This document shows, in pieces, positions 1-12,857 of a DNA stretch of 64,000 bases. The position numbers and the translations under genes are program-made. Each line of letters opens with the position of its first letter. Position 1 is the first letter of the stretch. The stretch lies in assembly GCA_022432975.1 (NCBI GenBank), contig CM039512.1, positions 37,139,936 to 37,203,935 on the forward strand, written 5' to 3'. The notes under the pieces were generated by a model, which was given only the letters and a program-made list of their open reading frames with translations, was not told the origin of the DNA and ran no database searches. Source of the DNA: Begonia masoniana (lineage: Eukaryota; Streptophyta; Magnoliopsida; Cucurbitales; Begoniaceae).

Positions 1-121
1 GTAGACTGCCTTCCAGCACTGACTGCCACCTGAGTACACTCCAACAACTGTAAGTATTTACGATTTTAGAAATGTCATTATGTTAAGATATGTTTATGGT
101 TATTTGTTTTGGAATCTCAAA

Positions 122-3100
122 ATGGTAAGAGGTCAACAAAGAGAGAGCAATGAGGATAGCAATGCCATTGCTCAGCTGACTGAGTTGGTCATGCGCCAAT
201 CTCGCCAGATCGAACAGCTGAGGGAAGAACAGGGAAATTCTAGTTCGAATGCAACTCACGACAATGGGAGTGAGCGTTTTCACCGCCTTCGACCTCCAGT
301 ATTCAATGGTCAAGTCTCGGATCCTATTTATGCTGAAGAATGGATTCGGACAATTGAAGACATGTTCAGGTATGCCAAGGTCGAAGAAGGAGATAAGGTT
401 ACATGTGCTGTTTTTCATCTTGCACTGGGTGCCAGGCATTGGTGGGACTCCGTTCAGAGCACTACGAGTGAGGAAACTAGAACTTGGACGTGGTTGAAGA
501 CGACTTTCTTTGATAAGTACTTTAACCGAGCAGTTCGGGCCAGCAAAAGGATGGAGTTTATGCAACTGCGCCAAACTGGCTCTGTGACAGATTACATATA
601 CAAATTTGAGGCTTTATCACGGTTTGGTCCCCGATTGGTTGAGGATGATGAGGACAAGATTCACCAATTTGTTCAAGGACTGAAGCCGAGTTTGTTTATG
701 AGAGTAAAGACTGCTGGAATACATAATATACCATATGGTGAAGTGACGGCTAAGGCCTTGGAGCTGGAAGAGGCTGAGATAACGACATATGCACAACGTG
801 AACAGCCAAGAAAGTTCATTAAGGAAGCTCAGCCGCCACCGCGTCAGAACAAAGGATGGCAACCGCAACAGAACAGGGGACAACAACAACAACAGCAAGG
901 TATAAAGAGACCCTTCAATCCAAATGATGACCAAGAGAAAGGGAAACGACCATTAGCCCCTCTATGTTCCACCTGCCAGAAGAATCACCATGGCAAATGT
1001 AAACTTTATTCTGGCCGTTGCTATAGATGTGACAAGGTTGGGCACATAGCCAGAGACTGCCCTATGCCACCAGACCCCAATCGAGCAAGAGTAGCACCCA
1101 GAGTCTTTGCTATGATGGAGGATGAAGATGCTGTGCAGCATACGGTCATAACAGGTACAATTATGATTTGTGGTATTTCTGCTTACACACTTATAGACAC
1201 GGGGGCCACCCACTCATTTATAGCAACCCTGTTTGTCTGTGAGCACAAGTTAGGATACTTACCAGTTGATAGGCCATATAGTGTCATGTTACCGTCAGGG
1301 AAATCCTTGCATTCTAAATAGATAGTGAAGGGTGACATTGTGTCCTTAGGAGATAAGAAGTTATATGTAGAGCTGATTGTAATTGACATGAAGGGATATG
1401 AGGTTATATTAGGAATGGATTGGTTATCCAGACATTATGCCACGATAAGTTGTATGTCTGGATTAGTTGAGTTTCGACCCCCAAATGGAGATCGGTATAC
1501 CTTCCAAGCTATACCAAAAATAAGTAAAATACCGATTATAACTTCACTAGAGACTCAACGGATATTGAAAGATGGCTGTGAATGTTACCTAGCTAGTGTA
1601 ATGGATACTCGGGTGAAGAATAAAATAGGATTACAAGATATTTCTATAGTCCGAGAATTCCCTGAAGCATTCTTGGATGAATTGCCAGGATTACCACCTG
1701 ATAGAGAGATAGAGTTTGTGATTGATACATATCCCGAGGCATCACCTGTGTCTAAGAATCCTTACCGTATGGCACCAGTTGAATTAAAGGAATTAAAAGT
1801 CCAACTACAGGAATTAGTAGACAAGAGATTTATACGCTCTAGTAGTTCTCCCTAGGGTGCACCTGTTCTATTCGTTAAGAAGAAAGATGGTTCCTTGAGG
1901 ATGTGCATTGATTACAGAGAATTGAACAAGTTAACAATTAAGAATAAGTACCCCTTGCCCCGAATTGATGACTTGTTTGACCAATTACAAGGAGCTAAGG
2001 TGTTTTCAAAGATTGACTTACGTTCGGGTTACTACCAACTGAAGGTTAAGGAGAGCGACATACCTAAGACGGCTTTCAGGACCCGTTATGGACATTATGA
2101 ATTCCTTGTAATGTCGTTTGGGTTAACTAATGCACCTGCAGCTTTTATGGATTTGATGAACCGAGTGTTTTGTGATTATTTGGATAAGTTTGTGATTGTA
2201 TTCATAGATGATATTCTTATATACTCACAGACTGAAGCTGACCATGCAGAACACCTAAGAATAGTTTTGACAACCCTGAAGCAGCAACAACTTTATGCCA
2301 AGTTGCCCAAATGTGAGTTCTGGTTGTGTAGGGTCAACTTTTTAGGCCATGTCATTTCTGCTGAGGGTATATCAGTAGATCCAACCAAAATTCAGGCTGT
2401 TAAGGACTGGCCACAGCCAAGGAATGTCAGTGAAGTCCGTAGTTTTCTTGGTTTGGCAGGCTATTATAGGAAGTTCATTAAAGGATTTTCTATGATAGCT
2501 AAGCCTTTAACTAGTTTGACAAAGAAGGACACCAAGTACTCTTGGACTGAAGCCTGTGAAGATGGCTTCCAGACACTTAAGCTGAGGTTGACGACAGCCC
2601 CTCTTTTGACACTCCCAGTTGGGGAAGGAAAGTTCAGTGTTTACTGTGATGCATCCAAAGTTGGTTTGGGGTGTGTCTTGATGCAAGAAGGCAAGGTTGT
2701 AGCATATGCTTCCAGGCAGTTAAAGAGTTATGAACAGAACTACCCCACTCACGATTTGGAGTTAGCCGCAGTTGTTTTTGCATTAAAAATTTGGAGACAC
2801 TACCTGTATGGACAACAGTGTGAGGTGTTTTCCGACCATAAAAGTTTGAAATACCTCTTCACTCAGAAGGAATTAAACATGAGACAGAGACGTTGGTTAG
2901 AATTCGTTAAAGATTATGACTTTGAAATTAAGTATCACCCAGGCAAGGCCAATGCTGTAGCCGATGCCTTAAGCAGAATGTCAACGACAATGCAACCCGT
3001 GGCATCAACCATGTCTGTACCTTTGAGGAAGGAAGTTCAGAAGTTCGAATTGAAAATAGTTCCTGAGCTGTCAGCTTTACTGACTGATTTATCTATTCAA

Positions 3101-4534
3101 CCAACTATTTTGGACAGGATCAAAGAGGCACAACAAAAGGATTCGAAGGAGAATAATAGCAGGATGAGTAAGTTAAAGGACGCCTCCCCTGAGTTTAGCC
3201 TCTCTAATGATGGTATTTTGAAATTTAGGAATCGATGGTACATTCCATGTGATGAGGAGTTGCGTAAGTTGATCTTGACTGAAGCTCATTCATCTTCCTT
3301 TTCTGTACACCCTGGTAACACCAAGATGTATCGGGACTTAAGGTTACAATATTGGTGGCCAAATATGAAGAGGGATGTTGCCAAGTATGTGGAGTCATGT
3401 TTGGTATGCCAACAGGTTAAGGCAGAGCATCAACGACCAGGAGGTACTCTTCAACCCCTACCGATCCCTGAATGGAAGTGGGAAAACATTGCCATGGATT
3501 TTGTTGTAGGTTTGCCAAAGACAACCAAAGGACATGATAGCATTTGGGTCGTGGTTGACAGAATGACAAAATCAGCACACTTTATACCTGTAAGGATGAC
3601 TTTCACAATGGACCAGCTTGCCTGTCTTTATGTTCAGGAAATTATTTGGCTGCATGGAATCCCTGTATCCATTGTCTCTGATCGTGACCCCAGGTTCACC
3701 TCTCGATTTTGGAAAAGTTTACAAGGCACATTAGGGACAAAATTGTCTTTCAGCACTGCTTTTCACCCTCAGACCGATGGTCAATCTGAGAGGACCATTC
3801 AGATACTAGAAGATATGTTGAGAGCTTATGTGCTAGACTTTCAGGCATCTTGGAGTCGATACCTGCCTTTGATTGAGTTTTCTTACAACAACAGTTATCA
3901 GTCCACCATTGGTATGGCACCTTATGAGGCACTTTATGGTAGGAAATGTAGATCACCTCTGTATTGGGATGAGGTTGGTGAAGCAAAACTCCTTGGACCT
4001 GAGATCTTGCAACTGATGTCAGACAAGATTACCATTATTAGGAAAAGAATGATTACTGCACAAAGCCGACAGAAAAGTTATGCAGACCAAAGAAGGAGAG
4101 ACCTTGAGTTTGCCGTAGGAGATGAAGTTTTTCTAAAGATTTCACCATTTAAAGGAGTATTAAGATTTGGCAAGAAGGGAAAGCTTAATCCGCGATTCGT
4201 TGGACCATTTCTTGTCTTGGAGAGGATCGGCAGCACAGCTTATAGACTGCAATTGCCCCTATCACTGGAAAAAGTTCACAATGTTTTTCATGTGTCTATG
4301 TTAAGAAAATGCATAAGGGATCCTACACAAGTTGTCAAGTCAGTGGATGTCGAGTTTGAGCCAACACTAATGTATGAAGAGAGGCCAGTGCAAATTTTGG
4401 AATCTGCAGTGAAAACTCTGAGGAATAAGGAAATTCCATTGGTTAAGGTCTTATGGACAAATCATGGAGTGGAAGAAGCCACATGGGAACGACAGCAAGA
4501 TATGATGGACAGTCATCCGGAGCTCTTCGTTTGA
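122..4534 (+). pseudogene. gag-pol polyprotein of chromovirus 1, with two in-frame stops
   Basis: One frame of about 1,470 codons encodes the capsid and replication enzymes. The ATG at 122 (MVRGQQRE) is preferred because the upstream ATG at 80 adds residues that do not look gag-like. In order: a retrotransposon gag domain, a zinc knuckle (CYRCDKVGHIARDC, near 1019-1060), protease DTGATHSF (near 1198), RT with FIDD (near 2203-2214), RNase H (from about 2632), integrase zinc finger and D,D,E core (about 3300-3800), and a chromodomain-like tail (about 4380-4534). It is broken by TAG at 1319-1321, where the relative at 47273-48229 reads Q, and by TAG at 1853-1855, where the relative reads W (SPWGAP). 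No frameshift is seen, so the copy is fairly young but not autonomous unless the stops are read through. Confidence 0.92.
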
Positions 4535-4559
4535 TCAATTTTCGAGGACGAAAATTTTG

Positions 4560-4575
4560 TTTAAGGAGGGGTGGA
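4560..4575 (+). promoter_or_regulatory. Polypurine tract of chromovirus 1
   Basis: The purine-rich run directly before the TGTAACACCC LTR start is where plus-strand DNA synthesis would be primed. The same tract precedes the 3' LTR of the second chromovirus at 51138-51150. Confidence 0.8.
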
Positions 4576-4740
4576 TGTAACACCCGGCATTTTCGGCCAG
4601 GTGATTTTCTTAACCAGTTTGATTGTCACCCCTTTTATTAACCGTTATGATTTTTAAATTTAATGTTAAGACATATTTATTTTAAGTTGTGTGAAACTAG
4701 GTTGGGTGACAGGGTTGTAATTAAGGATGAATGGATTAAG

Positions 4741-4748
4741 TATAAATA
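4741..4748 (+). promoter_or_regulatory. TATA box in the LTR of chromovirus 1
   Basis: TATAAATA lies 165 bp into the LTR. The identical motif is at 51311-51318 in the LTR of chromovirus 2. Its place implies a very short U3 and an R-U5 region of more than 2 kb. Confidence 0.65.
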
Positions 4749-5526
4749 GAAAATGGAAACCTTAAACCCTTTTTAAACCTCACTGTAGCCGACACATTCC
4801 CTCTGCGAGCTCCTCACTCTCCAGAGCTCTCTCTCTGCCGGCGACTTTCTCTTTGGTGATCGATTCTTCCAGCCTTCACTCCGATAACCCACATTCGAGG
4901 TAAGCCTTAGACAATGTAGTTACCGGTTAGCTGCCTTGAGCTCTGTTTTCAGCTAGAACCCGAAGCTTCAGATTCTAGGATGATACTTAGATTAGGACTT
5001 TTCTAGCTTTGATTTCAAGATATTTAGGATCTATTTTAATTCTGAAAATGTGAAATGATATCAGGTGAAGAAGTTTGAGGTGTTGTGCACGAAACTGTTA
5101 AGGAATCTAGGTAAGTGAATGTATTAAGATTTCTGACCATTAGGGCCCTACATCATAAGGGTACTGAGTAGGTGTCATTTATGATGTTGATGATTGTTTG
5201 TGCCATTGTCTGTTGGTTATGTTACTCAAGTTATAGTATGTCTTCTGAAATAAATGTAAGCTGCCCTGTAGTCGGGTAAGTTAAGTGTACTCGTATTCAT
5301 GTATCATGTTTAATCCGCAAGCATACGAAAATGTTTTAAGTACATGTTTTCCCTCATGAATAAGAAATGAACACGAAACTTATGTAAACAAAGATTAAGT
5401 GAGGGTTGGGGGCGGTTCGACTCATGTCACTATCTCGGTAAGAGGGATCATGATTACGGCCCGCAAGGGACTATGTACACTATCACAGTCAACCCCCTTT
5501 ACGGCACAAATCCTCCCTTAAATCCA

Positions 5527-6873
5527 AATGATGTAAATGATGTAAATGATGTAAACCATATAAATGATGTAAATGATGTAAATGATGTAAATGATGTAAA
5601 TGATGTAAATGATGTAAATGATGTAAATGATGTAAATGATGTAAATGATGTAAATGATGTAAATGATGTAAATGATGTAAATGATGTAAATGATGTAAAT
5701 GATGTAAATGATGTAAATGATGTAAATGATGTAAATGATGTAAATGATGTAAATGATGTAAATGATGTAAATGATGTAAATGATGTAAATGATGTAAATG
5801 ATGTAAATGATGTAAATGATGTAAATGATGTAAATGATGTAAATGATGTAAATGATGTAAATGATGTAAATGATGTAAATGATGTAAATGATGTAAATGA
5901 TGTAAATGATGTAAATGATGTAAATGATGTAAATGATGTAAATGATGTAAATGATGTAAATGATGTAAATGATGTAAATGATGTAAATGATGTAAATGAT
6001 GTAAATGATGTAAATGATGTAAATGATGTAAATGATGTAAATGATGTAAATGATGTAAATGATGTAAATGATGTAAATGATGTAAATGATGTAAATGATG
6101 TAAATGATGTAAATGATGTAAATGATGTAAATGATGTAAATGATGTAAATGATGTAAATGATGTAAATGATGTAAATGATGTAAATGATGTAAATGATGT
6201 AAATGATGTAAATGATGTAAATGATGTAAATGATGTAAATGATGTAAATGATGTAAATGATGTAAATGATGTAAATGATGTAAATGATGTAAATGATGTA
6301 AATGATGTAAATGATGTAAATGATGTAAATGATGTAAATGATGTAAATGATGTAAATGATGTAAATGATGTAAATGATGTAAATGATGTAAATGATGTAA
6401 ATGATGTAAATGATGTAAATGATGTAAATGATGTAAATGATGTAAATGATGTAAATGATGTAAATGATGTAAATGATGTAAATGATGTAAATGATGTAAA
6501 TGATGTAAATGATGTAAATGATGTAAATGATGTAAATGATGTAAATGATGTAAATGATGTAAATGATGTAAATGATGTAAATGATGTAAATGATGTAAAT
6601 GATGTAAATGATGTAAATGATGTAAATGATGTAAATGATGTAAATGATGTAAATGATGTAAATGATGTAAATGATGTAAATGATGTAAATGATGTAAATG
6701 ATGTAAATGATGTAAATGATGTAAATGATGTAAATGATGTAAATGATGTAAATGATGTAAATGATGTAAATGATGTAAATGATGTAAATGATGTAAATGA
6801 TGTAAATGATGTAAATGATGTAAATGATGTAAATGATGTAAATGATGTAAATGATGTAAATGATGTAAATGAT
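5527..6873 (+). repeat. 9-bp minisatellite (AATGATGTA)n, about 150 copies
   Basis: Practically perfect tandem repeat of AATGATGTA; one early unit (about 5553-5561) is variant. It lies in the LTR variable segment, downstream of the donor-like site, and seems to have consumed the acceptor-like site present in related LTRs. Because 9 is a multiple of 3, three frames stay open for about 450-490 codons. They are not genes. Confidence 0.97.
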
Positions 6874-7255
6874 GAACATTCAGGTGAGGATATCGAGTTC
6901 AAAGAAGATGCTTGAGACTGGTTGCTGGATGGTGCTCGAGGTGTCAGTGCGTGGCTGGAAGGCGATTTCAACCCCTGGTTAATGATTGCATGAAATCAGT
7001 ATGATTTTAAATATGGAAGTCCAAGTAGGATAAGATCATTTTAAAACATTGAGCTTTTGAGATTGTCTGGTTTAACTACTGAGTCTGAGAACGTTTATAA
7101 GGATTTGGTATATGTTATTTAAGTAAGTCTTCCACTATAAGAATTTCTGGATGAGTTTTTGTCTTTGTTTATAGGAGTGATGAGTTAATGAAGCTCTGTG
7201 TATATTTACATCCCCCGATAGATGTTCACTATCGGAATGAGTTATGAGTTTGCAT

Positions 7256-9593
7256 CCACCGGTAGACGTAGTGTATTTAAGTTACCGGATGATACAAATG
7301 CTATTTTGTCATCTAGTGACCGGTAGACGTAGTGTGTTTAAGTTACCGGATGATACAAATGCTATTTTGTCGTCTAGTGACCGGTAGACGTAGTGTGTTT
7401 AAGTTACCGGATGATACAAATGTTATTTTGTCGTCTAGTGACCGGTAGATGTAGCGTGTTTAAGTTACCGGATGATACAAATGTTATTTTTTCGTCTAGT
7501 GACCGGTAGATGTAGCGTGTTTAAGTTACCGGATGATACAAATGTTATATTTGTCGTCTAGTGACCGGTAGATGTAGCGTGTTTAAGTTACCGGATGATA
7601 CAAATGTTATTTTTGTCGTCTAGTGACCGGTAGATGTAGCGTGTTTAAGTTACCGGATGATACAAATGTTATTTTGTCGTCTAGTGACCGGTAGATGTAG
7701 CGTGTTTAAGTTACCGGATGATACAAATGTTATTTTTGTCGTCTAGTGACCGGTAGATGTAGCGTGTTTAAGTTACCGGATGATACAAATGTTATTTTGT
7801 CGTCTAGTGACCGGTAGATGTAGCGTGTTTAAGTTACCGGATGATACAAATGTTATTTTGTCGTCTAGTGACCGGTAGATGTAGCGTGTTTAAGTCACCG
7901 GATGATACAAATGTTATTTTGTCGTCTAGTGACCGGTAGATGTAGCGTGTTTAAGTTACCGGATGATACAAATGTTATTTTGTCGTCTAGTGACCGGTAG
8001 ATGTAGCGTGTTTAAGTTACCGGATGATACAAATGTTATTTTGTCGTCTAGTGACCGGTAGATGTAGCGTGTTTAAGTTACCGGATGATACAAATGTTAT
8101 TTTGTCGTCTAGTGACCGGTAGATGTAGCGTGTTTAAGTTACCGGATGATACAAATGTTATTTTGTCGTCTAGTGACCGGTAGATGTAGCGTGTTTAAGT
8201 TACCGGATGATACAAATGTTATTTTGTCGTCTAGTGACCGGTAGATGTAGCGTGTTTAAGTTACCGGATGATACAAATGCTATTTTGTCGTCTAGTGACC
8301 GGTAGATGTAGCGTGTTTAAGTTACCGGATGATACAAATGTTATTTTGTCGTCTAGTGACCGGTAGATGTAGCGTGTTTAAGTTACCGGATGATACAAAT
8401 GTTATTTTGTCGTCTAGTGACCGGTAGATGTAGCGTGTTTAAGTTACCGGATGATACAAATGCTATTTTGTCGTCTAGTGACCGGTAGATGTAGCGTGTT
8501 TAAGTTACCGGATGATACAAATGTTATTTTGTCGTCTAGTGACCGGTAGATGTAGCGTGTTTAAGTTACCGGATGATACAAATGTTATTTTGTCGTCTAG
8601 TGACCGGTAGATGTAGCGTGTTTAAGTTACCGGATGATACAAATGTTATTTTGTCGTCTAGTGACCGGTAGATGTAGCGTGTTTAAGTTACCGGATGATA
8701 CAAATGTTATTTTGTCGTCTAGTGACCGGTAGATGTAGCGTGTTTAAGTTACCGGATGATACAAATGTTATTTTGTCGTCTAGTGACCGGTAGATGTAGC
8801 GTGTTTAAGTTACCGGATGATACAAATGTTATTTTGTCGTCTAGTGACCGGTAGATGTAGCGTGTTTAAGTTACCGGATGATACAAATGTTATTTTGTCG
8901 TCTAGTGACCGGTAGATGTAGCGTGTTTAAGTTACCGGATGATACAAATGCTATTTTGTCGTCTAGTGACCGGTAGATGTAGCGTGTTTAAGTTACCGGA
9001 TGATACAAATGTTATTTTGTCGTCTAGTGACCGGTAGATGTAGCGTGTTTAAGTTACCGGATGATACAAATGTTATTTTGTCGTCTAGTGACCGGTAGAT
9101 GTAGCGTGTTTAAGTTACCGGATGATACAAATGTTATTTTGTCGTCTAGTGACCGGTAGATGTAGCGTGTTTAAGTTACCGGATGATACAAATGCTATTT
9201 TGTCGTCTAGTGACCGGTAGATGTAGCGTGTTTAAGTTACCGGATGATACAAATGCTATTTTGTCGTCTAGTGACCGGTAGATGTAGCGTGTTTAAGTTA
9301 CCGGATGATACAAATGTTATTTTGTCGTCTAGTGACCGGTAGATGTAGCGTGTTTAAGTTACCGGATGATACAAATGTTATTTTGTCGTCTAGTGACCGG
9401 TAGATGTAGCGTGTTTAAGTTACCGGATGATACAAATGTTATTTTGTCGTCTAGTGACCGGTAGATGTAGCGTGTTTAAGTTACCGGATGATACAAATGC
9501 TATTTTGTCGTCTAGTGACCGGTAGATGTAGCGTGTTTAAGTTACCGGATGATACAAATGTTATTTTGTCGTCTAGTGACCGGTAGATGTAGC
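7256..9593 (+). repeat. 61-bp tandem array, about 38 copies
   Basis: The unit contains GTGACCGGTAGATGTAGCG and TTACCGGATGATAC and ends TTTTGTC. Early units (7256-7440) are more diverged (GACGTAGTG in place of GATGTAGCG). Later units are almost identical, differing mainly at one C/T site and in the length of a T run. Single degenerate versions of the same ACCGGTGGATG / CCGGATGATG module occur in the related LTRs at 43860-44020 and 53080-53190, so the satellite grew from an LTR module. The array ends at the junction with the integrase fragment. Confidence 0.95.
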
Positions 9594-10733
9594 AAGATGT
9601 ACCGGGACTTAAAGCAACACTTCTGGTGGCCAAACATGAAAAGAGAGGTCGCCAAATATGTCGAAACCTGTTGAGTTTGTCAACAGGTGAAAGCAGAACA
9701 CCAGAGGCCGCCCGGAACATTACAGCCACTGCCTATTCCGGAGTGGAAATGGGAGCAGATCTCCATGGATTTTATTGTGGGGCTCCCGAGGACGACGAAG
9801 GGCCATGATGGCATCTGGGTGATCGTGGACCGATTGACAAAGTCGGCTCACTTCTTATCTGTGAAGATGACGTCTTCTATGGATCAGCTCGTCGAGCTTT
9901 ATGTGCAGGAGGTCGTGAGATTGCACGGAGTGCCAGTTTTTATAGTTTCAGACAGAGATCTGAGATTCACTTCTAAGTTCTGGAAGAGTTTGCACAAAGC
10001 TATGGGGACTCAGCTAAATTTCAGCACGGCATTTCATCCTCAGACTAATGGTCAGACAGAGAGGACAAATCAGATTCTGGAGGATATGCTCTGAGCCTGT
10101 GTGTTGGAATTTCAGGGATCGTGGAGTAGGTATTTGCCATTAATCGAGTTCTCTTATAACAACAGCTTCCAAGCTACTATTGGTATGGCTCCGTACGAAG
10201 CTTTGTATGAGCGAAAGTGTAGATCTCCATTGTATTGGGACGAGATTGGTGAAGCCAGTATTGTTGGTCCTGAGATTCTACAACAAACGGCAGAGAAGAT
10301 TGCCGTTATCAGACAACGCATCGAGATAGCGCAGAGTCGACAGAAGAGCTATGCTGACATTAGACGGAGGGAACTGGAATTCGAAGAAAGTTACTTATGA
10401 GCTGAATTTGCCAGAGTCACTCAAGCAGGTTCACAACGTGTTTCATATCTCGATGCTGAAGAAATATGTTCCAGATCCCTCTCATATTTTGCCAATGAGA
10501 TACCAAGAATTCGTGCTCAACCTTAACTTATCTTATGAAGAGAGACTGCATCAAATTTTGGAATCAGAAGAAAGGGAGTTGTGGAATATAAAGGTCTCGC
10601 TAGTAAGAGTTTTATGGAAGAATCGAAACGTTGAGAAAGTAACTTGAGAAAGAAGAAATGAAAAGGGTCTATGCAGAGTTTTTCAGGTAATTGTTTAAAT
10701 TTCGAGACAAAATTTCTTTTAAGGAAGGTAGAT
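9594..10733 (+). pseudogene. Integrase and C-terminal pol fragment of a second chromovirus
   Basis: Begins inside the integrase zinc finger (KMYRDLKQHFWWPN) and continues through the catalytic core ([17 protein letters not shown], then [10 protein letters not shown] and GQTERT) to the chromodomain-like tail. Stops interrupt it at 9672-9674 (ETC*VCQQ) and 10092-10094 (EDML*AC). Near 10385 the text jumps from RRRELEFE to the VHNVFHISML block, with a frame change, so roughly 100-200 bp are deleted. A purine tract (AAGGAAGGTAGA) leads into the LTR at 10734. It is GC-richer and more diverged than chromoviruses 1 and 2, so it belongs to another family. Confidence 0.88.
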
Positions 10734-11868
10734 TGTAACATATCAAATTTCTTCCTCAAATCAATCTATATTAAAATTCAACTTCTGCAATTTAGTCCTA
10801 ATTAGCAACCAATTAAATCAATTTCTCCAATTTCAGCTCAAAACCAAACCCTAATTTTGAGATTTATTCTGGAACCTTGAATAACGGATTAGCACAAAAT
10901 CAAAGATTTATTTCCAATTAACAATCTGATTAACGTTGATTTACACAATCAATAACATATGGAATAATTTAACCCTAAATTCAAGCTGATTACTCTGCAA
11001 CGTTAGAAAATAATAAACCTTAATTGGAATTTATTTCAAATCTATAATGAAAAGGAAATAATTCCTTTTTCGTTATTGAATTTGCCCATTTGGAAGGTCA
11101 AATTCATGTTACTCCCTTATGGAAAGAATCAAGCTCCTCTCTTTATAAATTGAGGAGCTCTGTAAGAGGAAAATCACACCAAGCAAACAAAATCCTCTAA
11201 AATTTCTAAGAAGACACAATGAAGTATCGAAGAACTTAACTCGCCGGAACCACCACCATTCAACCACTCTGACCATCACAAGCAGCACTGTGGAATTTGG
11301 AATTCACAAAGGCGGCACCGGCTCCGCCTTCGTTCGGACGACTCCTTTCGGTAGAAGCTCCCTCTCGGTCGAATCCTTCTTCGGAAACTGAGACTCTTTG
11401 TGCTGTAAATCTCTCTTGCTTTGTCTTTCTTTCCTTCTCGCTTTGTCTATCTTTCTGTTTCTCTCTCTCTTTCACCTGCTCTCTTTGTTTTCCTCTGCTC
11501 GCGAAAGTGAAGGACGAAGAATGATTAATTTTTTTTGAAAGTACAGACCAAGCCAGACCATTAAATAAACTTACTCAGGCCAGCATGAGAACTGAACCAG
11601 ACCAGCAGTTCAGAACCAGACTGAACAAGCTCAATTGACCCCAACCGGCCCAAATCGGAAACTATTCCTATCAACCGAATATTTTTTTATTGTTAAGGAC
11701 GTCCAAATCAATCCAAAAATCCAACGCTAGGATTTTATTGGTAAGAAATTCCTACCCTTATTACTTTCAAAATGATTATTTTAAGATGAAAGAATAAATT
11801 TAAATCTCCATAATTTTTAGTCAAAGAAGATCAATTCAACGCTCGGGACATTACCTAAAACCCTATTC

Positions 11869-11921
<53 letters not shown>

Positions 11922-12857
11922 AATCCAAGTAAGTAAAGACACTAGGTTTTGACGTTTTGGCCGTAGACCCTACATCACGAAACATTTATTAAATTATTTT
12001 CTTTAAAGTATTTTATTATTCAATTATGATTTTATTTGGACATAGAAATTTGACTTAGTAATGTAGAAATATAAAAATAGTAGGACATAATGTATGCGAA
12101 TATGAAATGCATGAAAACGAATGGAATTGACGGAGAGCACGAGAAGACTAATGAGAGCCTGAACACATGAGATGATTAATGAAATACTGAACGGGTAGTT
12201 ATAAATTGAGATGACTGATGAAACTTTATGAGGATAAGAAACCGCTAATTTTCAGAAAGTCTAAATCATGGTAATGATTGAAAAATGAGTTACATCCACT
12301 ATTTAACTTTTAAAGCATGAAATTGGGTAATTTATACAATTAAAATCACATGCACGTATTTTTACTTATTGAGTTTATCTCACGCATTAGTTTTGTGATG
12401 TAGGTGAGTTTTTATCTGAAGATGAACTGACGCTGATTGAGAATTTTTTAGAGGAGGATGTTGTCGTTGGTTCTGAATAATAATTTAAAGTTATGATTTT
12501 ATATCGTATAAAAGAATATTTCATATTTAGTTGTATTTATTTTCAGTTTGAATAATTTATTTCATTAGCGGTTGGATTTTTCAATTAACTAGTTTTAAAA
12601 TTAATAAATGATGTTTTATTTAATATTTGTTTAGTATTGAATTTTTCTAAATATTTATTGATAGTTGATTCAAAGTTTCTGCCTACTAAATAATTTTCTG
12701 CCTAATAAATAATTTTCGCTATTTTCAAAGATTTTAAATTAAAAAAATTAAAGTTTTATAATGATCCAATTTAACCTAATTTTTAAATCGATTTAAAAAA
12801 AATTTAGGATTTAAAATTGAGAAAAACATAAATAAATTTTGGATTATGATACATTTA
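10734..12857 (+). mobile_element. 3' LTR of the second chromovirus fragment, right end uncertain
   Basis: TGTAACATATC follows the purine tract. A TATAAATT box lies at about 11142, a (TC)n run at about 11870-11930, a donor-like AAGTAAGTAAAG near 11927 followed by CCCTACATCAC, and an acceptor-like GCATTAGTTTTGTGATGTAGGTGA near 12383-12408. These match the order of landmarks in the other LTRs. No clear GTTACA end is seen; the end is set at a TTTACA near 12857 and could be wrong by several hundred bases. Confidence 0.6.

Larger units (their letters stand above)
1..4575 (+). mobile_element. Ty3/gypsy chromovirus (Tekay/Del-like), internal region
   Basis: Internal region of an LTR retrotransposon whose 5' LTR and primer-binding site lie left of the window. 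Bases 1-121 are untranslated leader. A single reading frame then carries gag, zinc knuckle, protease, RT, RNase H, integrase and a chromodomain-like C-terminus. A purine-rich tract (AAGGAGGGGTGGA, ending at 4575) abuts the TGTAACACCC of the 3' LTR, as expected for a polypurine tract. Domain order with integrase last marks Ty3/gypsy, and the C-terminal chromodomain-like block marks a chromovirus. The element at 46788-53653 is a close relative. Confidence 0.93.
4576..9593 (+). mobile_element. 3' LTR of chromovirus 1, expanded by two arrays and cut off at its end
   Basis: Starts TGTAACACCCGGCATTT and parallels the 2.5-kb LTR at 51151-53653. Seen in order: a TATAAATA box at 4741-4748; a donor-like AGGTAAGT near 5110 followed by GGGCCCTACA; the 9-bp array; a block matching the relative after its acceptor-like site (TTCAGGTGAGGATA, near 6879); and the 61-bp array. 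The terminal GTTACA is missing. The array stops abruptly at about 9593 against integrase sequence of another element, so the LTR end was lost in a rearrangement. The arrays account for about 3.7 kb of its length. Confidence 0.85.

Noticed and set aside
83..574. 163-codon minus-strand frame
   Set aside because: It lies antisense to a clear gag frame.
5473..6971. Three open frames of 453-490 codons (Asn-Asp-Val, Phe-Thr-Ser, Ile-Tyr-Ile repeats)
   Set aside because: They are produced by a 9-bp repeat that keeps frames open; unrelated flanks and no domain.
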